From a bacterium (GTDB lineage: Bacteria; UBP14; UBA6098; B30-G16): a stretch of DNA of 13,733 nucleotides. The stretch lies in NCBI GenBank assembly GCA_027007865.1, contig JALTEE010000009.1, forward strand, positions 1 to 13,733, written 5' to 3'. Within the stretch, counting starts at the first letter, position 1, and the number at the start of each line of letters is the position of its first letter. Under the pieces are notes generated by a model. That model saw only the letters and a program-made list of their open reading frames with translations. It was not told the DNA's origin and did no database searches. Both the position numbers and the translations under genes were made by a program. Shown here in pieces: positions 6,689 through 13,733 of this stretch.

Positions 6689-9600
6689 TTAATGGCTCGG
6701 AACCCACAGAACACCCTCGCCATTTATCAACATCCAATATCCCTTGCCAGGGAAAAGCGTATCGGCGTGGAAATAGTTTCCGGTTGTGGGGTCGTATCCG
6801 AATGTCTCGAAAATGCTCGTTGTCGGCACAACTCCTACATCGCTTGTTAAAAGAGTATCTACCGTTGCACCGACAAGATTCCAGCCAGCGAGAACATTCG
6901 TGCCATATTGTGTCACAGGAACTCCTGCTACGGGAAATTCTTGCGGAGCGGAATAATATACCCAATATCCGAGACCAGGTTCCACTCTATCAGGGATGAA
7001 ATATGCTCCGCTCATAGCATCGTATCCAAATGGTCCCGCTGTCGCACCAGGGAATATAGAAAGTGGATTTCCGCTTGGGCTGTGTATCATCAGTGAAACG
7101 AGGTTCCAGCCTGCATTGACAGATACATTGCCGAGGGAAATTTCAGGCAAATCCCAAGTAATCGTCAGTGTTTCGTGAGGTTCGGCAAAATAATCGCTAT
7201 CGGCACGCATATCTTGAATATCGTTCAGAAAATAAATCCCCTCATTGAAAGAATTGGGATTCCAGTGAACATATATCGGAACATCCTCGTCGATAATAAC
7301 TTTCCACTCGTTTATCGGCGTCATATCTCGGACATCTCTTTCCAATTTCGTAATAGCAGGATACAGCGAATCATCCATCGCAAACCAAACATCCACATCC
7401 GACGGTGGCGGCGGAAGATAAAGCAAATCGAATGTCTCGTCGTATAGGTCGTTTGCACCCGGTGCATTTCCAAATGCCAACGATGCACGGCGGTGCGGCT
7501 CACCGATATCGTCGAAACGAAGTATTTCAAGCCACGGCTGCGGATTATATTCTATGAGAACCGCCCCATTGACCCAGTGAGACTCTATATATGGCGATTC
7601 CACACTCGTTATCATAAGCGGTGAATAATCTCCACCCATAGCGTCGCAAAGAACAAGGAAGCGAATTGTTCCGAGTTCCGTCCCCGATAGCATAACACGA
7701 GAATCCCATTGCATCGACAGAGTCCAGTTATTTCCGCTGCCTGTTAATGTCGTGGTTGTCGGAGCTGGAGTAATCGATGGTGTGAACGAAATAGGTTGAA
7801 GAACCGCACTATTTATAGCAAAATGCAATTCATAGGTACTCGCCAACGGATGCCAGAGCGAATCGATTGTCAATGCGACATCGAGCGTATCGCAGCCGAG
7901 CGCAGTTGTTTCTGGAAAAGAAAGATAAACATCCCCCGTCGATATTATCGAGAAATCGCATCTTTCGCTGCTCCAGTTGCAGAAGGAATCTGCTATGGCA
8001 ATTTGAATATATGCGCTGTCGCAAAAGACGGCATCGGGTCCCCAATTTTCGGGGATTTCTGTTCCGATGAATGTGTCTGCACCATCGCAATAGTATATTA
8101 TAAGCGATTCCGGCGATGCAGAAACGGGGAACATATCGTCGATTGTGAAATTAACATCGAAAGTATCTCCGTAGAAAACGGTCTCCGGCGGACAGGTGAT
8201 TGTGACATCGGGATGTCTCGAATCGGCGGGACCAAAATAAGTGATTTCGCTGCCCTCTGGCTGCTCGGCAACAAATGCAATCCAGTGCAAAATCGGACTC
8301 TCATCAGAACTGTTCAAATTCATTCCGACTCGATATTTGAACTCATCGAAAGCGAATGCGGGAACGGCATCGGCGGGATACCAACTCGACCAGCATTCTG
8401 CAGAACCGAGACAGGTGTCCAGCGCAACTTCGATTGTCATATTCGAGCCTGTGGGAATATCGGCATCGAACAGCACAGAAAGACCGAGATTGCCATACAA
8501 ATCGAAAGGCTCGCTCGTATAAACTCCCGTGCCGATCCCGCCGTGATATGAATAATATATCGAATTTATCATCGCCTTCGCTTCCCATTCTAACGGAACG
8601 GATTCCGTATGTCCATAACTGTAAAAACTCGAGAACGAATTATACTCGGTGTTGTGGAATGCCTGCCAATAGAGAAGATTATCGCCAGGAACACTTCCCG
8701 TGCCGATTCCTCTATACAATATCCACCCATCCTCAACTACTTGTCCTTTCCAGTGGCAGTTAAGAACATTGAAAGTGTCTGGAATATCGAATGGGGTATT
8801 TAAAATCGGCAAGGTTTCATCTGTAACGCGATATACTTGTGTAAAGAGTGTCCAACTGGAAGCAGTCGTATCACCGCAGGAAATCCCTGAAATATCCGTT
8901 AATGAACAGAAATTATACATACACACACCCGGGCTGCATCCGGCTGTATCGTGCATAAGAACGAGTCCTTTACCCATCTGGCAAAACGCCCGCACCGCAT
9001 CGGCGGAAGCAACTGTCAAATCGTTGCCACCATAAGAATCCGCAACGCCGAACATAATCACATCGAAAGTAGAAAATACTCTATCCTCGGCAGAATGTAT
9101 CGTTCCTGCATCATCGATATATTGAACAGACAGAACACTCGCAGGCGATGTAGCGGAAGTATTGAATGCCGATATCGGCATAAGATAAATTTTTAGGTCA
9201 ACCGGCGGTAATCCATCACTCATATAAGTATAGATTGCGCTCGAAACACAATCTGTGCAGTGTCCGTCGGGATATACCTGAAGAACATATATCGTGTCCG
9301 AACCGGGCGGGAACCACAGCGCTCCATCATCGACTCCGTCCGGGTCAGGAGAAAGTATTTTTATATGAGTAGTATCACCATGGGAAAAATCATCTGCAGT
9401 AGTGAGCATAACAACACTTTCCGAATCGGAGCCGAACGATACTCGCACTCCGAAATTGCCGAGTTCCGTATCGGGGAGTTCATCGTTGAAAACAAGGTCG
9501 AAACAGTGAAGTCCCGTAATCACTTCTCCGAGGTCATTCTCGGCATTGCGAATGTTTGCCATATCGGGTTCATACCAGGTTTCTCCGCTATCGACGGAAA

Positions 9601-11059
9601 TCGTGAACGAAACCGGCTGTGGCAAATCGTTGCAGGTGCCGATATTGTAGCAGATATTGAGAACATTTTCCGTGTCACAATCGGTTTCCTCGCTAAAATA
9701 TATCGTATCGAGAATTACGAGCGGAAGAGCATCGGGAATATCGACGCAGTAATTTTCTATTGCTGTATCTTCATCCGAAATAACGATAATGTTATAGCAC
9801 TGCGTTGTTCCAAATGCTTCTGGCGGAACGGTAAATTCCCAGTTGATGATTTGCGAACCGCCGAAACCAGCAATGGATGAAAATGTCATCGGATTCGGGT
9901 CGCCGCCTGAATAGATGAGGTCGCAACCGCCGAGGTCGAGAATAACCGAAACATCATTTATATCATAGGTCTGTCCATTCGTTACGGTTGCCGATATATC
10001 GACAGGATTTGGCGAAACATCGCCGCAGTCGGGCGCAAAATCGGGCGGAGTATGCGCTATATGAACTCCCGTGCCGACAACTCCGAGACCGTAATATGTC
10101 ACAAAAATAACCGAATCACTCGCCGTAATATGTTGAGGATACCATTTCACCATAGTTGCAGTATCATTGTATATACTGAAAGCATCTCCAATAAGAGCAG
10201 TCCAATCTCCATCCGCCCATGTATTTCCAACAGATGAAGGCCAATTTCCACACCAGAAAATATCGGGGGGATTCGGCGAAGCATCGTAGCCTGTGAGAAT
10301 CCCTGTCGCTATGAGGTCTCCCGGTGCCGGCGGAAACGACCATTCATAAGCGTGCCATATCGGCGGGATACCGCCAGTAGAATCCGCCCAGAACATTTGA
10401 GTAATTCCGGAATAGCCGAATGCGGTAGATATCGGCGCACCATCGTTTGTATTCAATTTCGTATCGTAATATACAATACATCCGACATTGTGTGTATCGG
10501 TATCGGCAGACTTTATAACCGCTTTGAATTTTATCTGCTCGCTTTCTCCCGGCGAAGTTCCAAGACTAACCGGCAGAAGTTCCTGTCGAATATATGCGCC
10601 ATTCCAATTCTCCCAGATACAAATTATAGTATCACCCGATGAATGACAGTCGTCGGGAATAGGCAAACCCTCCTGTGTTTTTGCAGTATTCCCATCGACA
10701 TAATACATAACCCATTCCGTGCCGCTGGAATATGTGAAAGAAGGCGGATAAGAAAATGTGAGTTTCACATAGGCACCTGTCCCCGATGGGTCGCCACCTT
10801 CGTCGAATTCACCCGTGTTATTATCGATAACAGCCTCGACATATCCGTTGTTCACACGAATTTCCATCGGTGAGGCGGCACGAGCAAGACCAGCATCTCC
10901 CCTCGATTGGCTGGCATAATCCGTCTTCCATTGATTGTAGAGGTCGCTATTCGATAAAATTTCAGGGTGTGCAACAAGGAAAGAGTCCGCATCATACGCA
11001 GTCCCTGCAAATGCAAACATAGCAGTTGAAATAATTACATAAAAAACGACCGCTTTCAT
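6689..11059 (-). CDS. Giant modular secreted protein with cohesin-like module and paired GWNLV repeats
   Basis: This 1456-aa protein starts at ATG 11057-11059, with GGAGGC upstream. A signal peptide (1-18, ending FAFA) is followed by: the ectodomain shared with the 366-aa protein (about 64-330); a CARDB-like beta domain (about 338-440); a FSEETDCD module (455-545); a glutamine-amidotransferase-like fold (about 615-840: FDVIMFGVADSYGGND, MGKGLVLMHDTAG, SYGHTESVPLEWEAKAM) without a recognisable catalytic Cys-His-Glu set; a beta-sandwich (846-935, TSEPFDLYG...FKYRVGMN); an Ig-like module (942-1038); a cohesin-like module (1043-1170, with LSGTELGTIRFLV and VNGAVLIEY); a conserved linker with LLYLPPPPSDVDVWFAMDD; and two repeats, 1317-1368 (GWNLVSL...GYWVYY) and 1392-1445 (GWNLVGA...GYWMLI). 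No enzyme active site is evident. It has no FlgD-like C-terminus, unlike its smaller neighbours. It is a tandem paralogue of the upstream gene. A role as a surface adhesin or scaffold is inference. Confidence 0.9.
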   Translation of the reverse strand: MKAVVFYVIISTAMFAFAGTAYDADSFLVAHPEILSNSDLYNQWKTDYASQSRGDAGLARAASPMEIRVNNGYVEAVIDNNTGEFDEGGDPSGTGAYVKLTFSYPPSFTYSSGTEWVMYYVDGNTAKTQEGLPIPDDCHSSGDTIICIWENWNGAYIRQELLPVSLGTSPGESEQIKFKAVIKSADTDTHNVGCIVYYDTKLNTNDGAPISTAFGYSGITQMFWADSTGGIPPIWHAYEWSFPPAPGDLIATGILTGYDASPNPPDIFWCGNWPSSVGNTWADGDWTALIGDAFSIYNDTATMVKWYPQHITASDSVIFVTYYGLGVVGTGVHIAHTPPDFAPDCGDVSPNPVDISATVTNGQTYDINDVSVILDLGGCDLIYSGGDPNPMTFSSIAGFGGSQIINWEFTVPPEAFGTTQCYNIIVISDEDTAIENYCVDIPDALPLVILDTIYFSEETDCDTENVLNICYNIGTCNDLPQPVSFTISVDSGETWYEPDMANIRNAENDLGEVITGLHCFDLVFNDELPDTELGNFGVRVSFGSDSESVVMLTTADDFSHGDTTHIKILSPDPDGVDDGALWFPPGSDTIYVLQVYPDGHCTDCVSSAIYTYMSDGLPPVDLKIYLMPISAFNTSATSPASVLSVQYIDDAGTIHSAEDRVFSTFDVIMFGVADSYGGNDLTVASADAVRAFCQMGKGLVLMHDTAGCSPGVCMYNFCSLTDISGISCGDTTASSWTLFTQVYRVTDETLPILNTPFDIPDTFNVLNCHWKGQVVEDGWILYRGIGTGSVPGDNLLYWQAFHNTEYNSFSSFYSYGHTESVPLEWEAKAMINSIYYSYHGGIGTGVYTSEPFDLYGNLGLSVLFDADIPTGSNMTIEVALDTCLGSAECWSSWYPADAVPAFAFDEFKYRVGMNLNSSDESPILHWIAFVAEQPEGSEITYFGPADSRHPDVTITCPPETVFYGDTFDVNFTIDDMFPVSASPESLIIYYCDGADTFIGTEIPENWGPDAVFCDSAYIQIAIADSFCNWSSERCDFSIISTGDVYLSFPETTALGCDTLDVALTIDSLWHPLASTYELHFAINSAVLQPISFTPSITPAPTTTTLTGSGNNWTLSMQWDSRVMLSGTELGTIRFLVLCDAMGGDYSPLMITSVESPYIESHWVNGAVLIEYNPQPWLEILRFDDIGEPHRRASLAFGNAPGANDLYDETFDLLYLPPPPSDVDVWFAMDDSLYPAITKLERDVRDMTPINEWKVIIDEDVPIYVHWNPNSFNEGIYFLNDIQDMRADSDYFAEPHETLTITWDLPEISLGNVSVNAGWNLVSLMIHSPSGNPLSIFPGATAGPFGYDAMSGAYFIPDRVEPGLGYWVYYSAPQEFPVAGVPVTQYGTNVLAGWNLVGATVDTLLTSDVGVVPTTSIFETFGYDPTTGNYFHADTLFPGKGYWMLINGEGVLWVPSH
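6731..6820 (-). repeat. Direct repeat copy 1: near-identical 3' ends of the two giant genes
   Basis: This 90-bp segment matches 11235-11324 at 81 of 90 positions by hand comparison, with no gaps at an offset of 4504 bases. The last 33 bases (6788-6820) are identical. It encodes part of the second GWNLV repeat (TTSIFETFGYDP and HADTLFPGKGYWMLIN). Protein similarity continues colinearly for hundreds of residues upstream but is lower there. Confidence 0.9.
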
Positions 11060-11064
11060 TCTTC

Positions 11065-11070
11065 GCCTCC
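11065..11070 (-). promoter_or_regulatory. Ribosome-binding site that fixes the giant protein start
   Basis: The transcribed strand reads GGAGGC with six bases between the GGAGG core and ATG 11057-11059, which is followed by a good signal peptide. The frame stays open for another 187 codons upstream to 11620, but that stretch overlaps the well-supported upstream gene in another frame and is not coding. Confidence 0.8.
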
Positions 11071-11116
11071 TATTATTTTTTATTGCTTTTGAAATATTTT
11101 TATATTCTCGTTTTGT

Positions 11117-11135
11117 CCGAAGCAAGATGCTTCGG
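11117..11135 (-). repeat. 19-nt intergenic hairpin with UCU triloop (copy A)
   Basis: On the transcribed strand the arms CCGAAGCA and TGCTTCGG form a perfect 8-bp stem around the loop TCT. It lies 54 bases after the stop of the upstream giant gene and 57 bases before the next start. It is followed by ACAAAACGAGAATA rather than a U tract. Stem length, loop and core match copy B at 6635-6653, with different outer pairs. Confidence 0.65.
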
Positions 11136-11157
11136 CTATCAATATCATTGCAATCCC

Positions 11158-11174
11158 GACATACTCGGTATGTC
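11158..11174 (-). repeat. Small intergenic hairpin next to copy A
   Basis: The transcribed strand reads GACATAC, CGA, GTATGTC: a perfect 7-bp stem with a triloop, 15 bases after the giant gene's stop codon. With the hairpin at 11117-11135 it makes a double-hairpin spacer. It lacks a following U tract, so it may be a 3' stability element or part of a repeat rather than a terminator. Confidence 0.5.
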
Positions 11175-11189
11175 TCTATTCCACATTGT

Positions 11190-13733
11190 TCACTCTGTTT
11201 CAGGCACCCACAGAACACCGTTCCCATTGATAAGCATCCAATATCCTTTGCCAGGGAAAAGTGTATCTGCGTGGAAATAACTTCCAGCCGCGGGGTCGTA
11301 TCCGAATGTCTCGAAAATGCTCGTAGTCGGAACGACGCCGATTTCGCCCGTTCCCACTGGATTCGCAGTTGCACCGACAAGGTTCCAACCAGAATGGACA
11401 ACCGTGCCGCATCGCTCAACAGGAACACCAACAGAGGGCAACTGTGCATTTTCATCGTAATAAACCCAGTATCCAATGCCAGGCTGAATATTTGTCGCAA
11501 TAAAATAGGCTCTCGAAACCGGGTCGTAACCATAAGGACCGGCAAACAAACCAAAGAAAATCGTCGTCGGGTCGTCGCTCGGATTATGCGTCGGCAACGA
11601 AACAAGGTTCCAACCTGCATCGACAGACATCGTATCGACAGAAAAATCGGGCAAATTCCAGGTTATAGTAAGCGTCTCGAATGGCGCGGCAACATAATCT
11701 GTGTCTGCGCGCATATCTTGAACGCCATTGAGCATATAAACACCCTCATCGAAATATGACGGATTCCAATGAACATAGATATTTTCATCTTCGTTCACTA
11801 TCGCATACCAAGTGTTTATCGGGTTCATATCCCGAATGTCCCGTTCGAGCCTCGTAACAGCGGGATGTCCGGAATCGTCCATCGCAAACCAGACATCCAC
11901 ATTATCTGGCGGAGGTGGAAGATAGAGCAAATCGTTTGTTTCATCGTAATTATCCGAAGCGTAATCTGAATTTCCAAATGACAGCGAACTCTGCCGCTGC
12001 AACGGTTCTGCAATGTCGTCGAAACGAAGTATCTGCATCCACTGCTGTGGAGTATAATCTACAATCACGATGCCATCGGTATAATATACATCGACGAGGT
12101 CGGCGGTTACCGTATCAATGTCGAGTATCGAAAATTCGCCGCCATCGGCATCGCAATCGACCGAAGCAGTGATATAACCGAGAGTATCGCCCGATAAAAT
12201 TACCCGCGTATCCCAGTGGAGAATTAAAAATAATCTATCTTCCGAATTGATAAATCCAATAGAGTCGGGAACTGGAGAAATATCCGGCACAAAACTGAGC
12301 GGGTCGATAATCCTATTGTTGACGGAAATGACGAGTTCTAATTCAGATGTGAACGGAATCATCATCGAATCGATGACGATTGGAATATCGATTGTTTCGC
12401 AAGGTGGAACGGTCGTTTCGGGAAATGACACAGCGAGCCATCCCGCAGCAATTATCATAAACGAGCAACTATCGTATCCCCAGTTGCAGAACGAATCGGG
12501 CGCAGCAATTTTAACAAATGCACTGTCGCATTGCACGAGCGGCGGCGCCCAAACGAGCGAATCGTCGAGCAAAAATGTGTCCGCTCCATCGCAGTAATCG
12601 ACAATCATAGAGCATTGCTCCGCAGCATTGGGAAACATATCTGAAATATCCCAATTAAATGCAAGTGTATCACCATAAAAGATAGTATCCAATGGGCAAA
12701 CAACCGATACTTCCGGCGGTTTGGAATCGACAGGACCAAGAGCAATAGTATGTTGCTCAAACGGATTATCCGTCAAGTAAGTAAGCAGAAAATCATCAAA
12801 ATGAATTCGTCCGTAGTTTGTTGAACTTCCCGATACGGCTCCTACAATTAGCCATTGACCTGTATATGAAGTGTCGGAGATTATGGTAGCAACGGCTGAA
12901 TCATTTAGGTAAATTGTCTGTGTTTTTGTTGGCACATCAGCAAAAACGGATAATTTATACCATTCTCCCGTAGCAAAATCGACATCGATATAACTCGAAG
13001 TATCCCAAGCAGAAACTCGTAATCTATCAAGAGTATCTGTGAAAACAAAGGAAAATGAAGTAGCATTTAGAGCATATCCTGTTGATGGGTCCCAATCTCT
13101 AACTACCTCAACACAGATGCTCCGTATCGTATCGATAGAGTTCACATTAACCCAGAATTCAAAATAATATGATATTCCAAATGCATCCACAAGTGGCCAG
13201 GATTGGTAAATATATGACCCAGAATTCGGAGTGTTAACGAAGTATGCAGAATCCCCGTGATGTGAAATTGGGCTACATAAAGAATAAGATGAAACCCCAT
13301 GTTTTGTCCAGCAGGAATCAAGCCCAAATTCGAACCCGGGGTTACATAATAAATTTGTATCAGCAAGATATGAAAGAACACCCAATAATGTTATATCCAC
13401 GGCAAAATTACTCATCTCTATATTCGGTATATCATCGCTCATAATCCAGTTGAAACAATGTATTCCCGGCGAAACAGAATCGCCCATATCACCTTCGTCA
13501 TCATCAAGCGTATAATCAGCGAAATCGAACCACACTCCTGTAGATGTATCCGTAGAAAATTGAGCATTTATTTGGAAGTAAGATTCAGCAGCGCCATAGA
13601 AATTGTAACATATCTCGACTATATTTTGTCCGTCGCAATCGGTCTCTTCGCTGAACCAAACGCTGTCAACTCGCGGCCTAATCGCTTTCCCTTTAAGCGG
13701 GATATACGCCACAGGCTCGCCAAACTTTTTAAT
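11190..13733 (-). CDS. Giant modular secreted protein, 5' end outside window (tandem paralogue)
   Basis: The frame is open to the right edge (reading IKKFGEPVAYIPL at its visible start), so at least 847 C-terminal residues of a longer protein are seen. The GTG at 13710-13712 has no evidence of being the start. Counting from that GTG, the order is: a FSEETDCDGQN module (20-112); a cassette with a CBM-like opening (NPGFEFGLDSCW, 124-135) running into a LamG/concanavalin-A-like fold (YFEFWVNV, GEWYKLSVFADV, GRIHFDDFLL, to about 310); an Ig-like module (326-422); a cohesin-like module (425-553); a linker with LLYLPPPPDNVDVWFAMDD; and two GWNLV repeats (700-752 and 775-829). From the Ig module onward it aligns with the downstream 1456-aa protein to the last residues. 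The cassette between is different. The C-terminal order suggests a secreted or surface protein; no catalytic site is seen. Confidence 0.88.
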   Translation of the reverse strand: MKKFGEPVAYIPLKGKAIRPRVDSVWFSEETDCDGQNIVEICYNFYGAAESYFQINAQFSTDTSTGVWFDFADYTLDDDEGDMGDSVSPGIHCFNWIMSDDIPNIEMSNFAVDITLLGVLSYLADTNLLCNPGFEFGLDSCWTKHGVSSYSLCSPISHHGDSAYFVNTPNSGSYIYQSWPLVDAFGISYYFEFWVNVNSIDTIRSICVEVVRDWDPSTGYALNATSFSFVFTDTLDRLRVSAWDTSSYIDVDFATGEWYKLSVFADVPTKTQTIYLNDSAVATIISDTSYTGQWLIVGAVSGSSTNYGRIHFDDFLLTYLTDNPFEQHTIALGPVDSKPPEVSVVCPLDTIFYGDTLAFNWDISDMFPNAAEQCSMIVDYCDGADTFLLDDSLVWAPPLVQCDSAFVKIAAPDSFCNWGYDSCSFMIIAAGWLAVSFPETTVPPCETIDIPIVIDSMMIPFTSELELVISVNNRIIDPLSFVPDISPVPDSIGFINSEDRLFLILHWDTRVILSGDTLGYITASVDCDADGGEFSILDIDTVTADLVDVYYTDGIVIVDYTPQQWMQILRFDDIAEPLQRQSSLSFGNSDYASDNYDETNDLLYLPPPPDNVDVWFAMDDSGHPAVTRLERDIRDMNPINTWYAIVNEDENIYVHWNPSYFDEGVYMLNGVQDMRADTDYVAAPFETLTITWNLPDFSVDTMSVDAGWNLVSLPTHNPSDDPTTIFFGLFAGPYGYDPVSRAYFIATNIQPGIGYWVYYDENAQLPSVGVPVERCGTVVHSGWNLVGATANPVGTGEIGVVPTTSIFETFGYDPAAGSYFHADTLFPGKGYWMLINGNGVLWVPETE
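11235..11324 (-). repeat. Direct repeat copy 2: near-identical 3' ends of the two giant genes
   Basis: This is the partner of 6731-6820: 81 of 90 bases match, and 11292-11324 is identical over 33 bases. It encodes the same part of the second GWNLV repeat in the upstream paralogue. Confidence 0.9.

Noticed and set aside
7796..8551. 251-codon open frame on the plus strand, and similar ones at 9260-9880 and 11127-11759
   Set aside because: These lie opposite well-supported modules of the giant genes and have low-complexity Arg/Ser/Ile/Cys-rich translations without motifs.
11081..11135. Promoter for the 1456-aa gene using TTGCTT and TATAAA
   Set aside because: The spacer is only 15 bases and the -35 would sit in the 3' arm of the hairpin at 11117-11135. 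The match is too weak to call.
11060..11620. 187-codon N-terminal extension of the 1456-aa protein
   Set aside because: It overlaps the conserved C-terminal repeats of the upstream gene in another frame. The ATG at 11057-11059 has a good ribosome-binding site and signal peptide.
13710..13712. GTG as start of the right-edge giant gene
   Set aside because: The frame stays open to the window edge, there is no ribosome-binding site or signal peptide, and the visible beginning is mid-protein by comparison with the paralogue.
1..13733. CRISPR arrays, tRNA or rRNA genes, transposases, phage genes
   Set aside because: No regularly spaced short repeats, no cloverleaf or rRNA motifs seen by eye, and every sizeable coding frame is accounted for by other genes.

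Overview
All seven genes in this 13.7 kb window lie on the minus strand, so transcription runs from the right edge to the left. In transcription order they are: the 3' part of a giant modular secreted protein (11190-13733, 5' end outside the window); a second giant modular secreted protein of 1456 aa (6689-11059); a small membrane-associated DUF5683-like protein (5886-6566); a 366-aa secreted protein with a FlgD-like/type IX-style C-terminal domain (4673-5773); a 1020-aa secreted subtilisin-like (S8) protease with the same kind of C-terminal domain (1569-4631); glutamate racemase murI (636-1457); and a secreted protein that looks frameshifted at the left edge (35-577). I see no tRNA, rRNA, CRISPR array, transposase or phage gene.

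The organism is probably an uncultured Gram-negative bacterium of the FCB-like candidate phyla (WOR-3/Stahlbacteria, Cloacimonadota, TA06, Zixibacteria and similar). The pointers are C-terminal domains of the YPNP(F/T)N...G(K)P(L/V)PSG(M/V)Y type, large mosaic surface proteins, strong GGAGG ribosome-binding sites and peptidoglycan synthesis (murI). The phylum is an inference from protein style. GC content looks to be in the low-to-mid 40s percent by eye, with stretches around 50 percent in the second giant gene.

The striking content is the cluster of modular secreted proteins. The two giants are tandem paralogues. Their C-terminal ~500 residues align end to end (Ig-like module, cohesin-like module, conserved linker, two GWNLV...GYWV repeats), and both share a module starting FSEETDCD. 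Between these shared parts they carry different cassettes: a LamG-like cassette in the right gene and a glutamine-amidotransferase-like fold plus a beta-sandwich in the left one. The N-terminal domain of the left giant, the 366-aa protein, the post-catalytic part of the protease and the edge protein all appear to share one unnamed beta-sandwich ectodomain. The best anchor is a hydrophobic strand, a short loop, a second strand, then a D-x-[KD]-[VL] turn. Two kinds of C-terminus coexist: FlgD-like domains on the protease and the 366-aa protein, and paired GWNLV repeats on the giants.

Intergenic gaps are short (41-130 bp) and hold compact hairpins. Two are 19-nt hairpins with the same geometry, 8-bp stem and UCU triloop on the transcribed strand, but with different, apparently compensated stem bases. 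A perfect 13-bp inverted repeat sits just upstream of murI. Housekeeping murI looks like a bystander among surface-protein genes. No function for the cluster can be read directly from sequence; an extracellular or cell-surface structure with its own processing protease is a reasonable guess.
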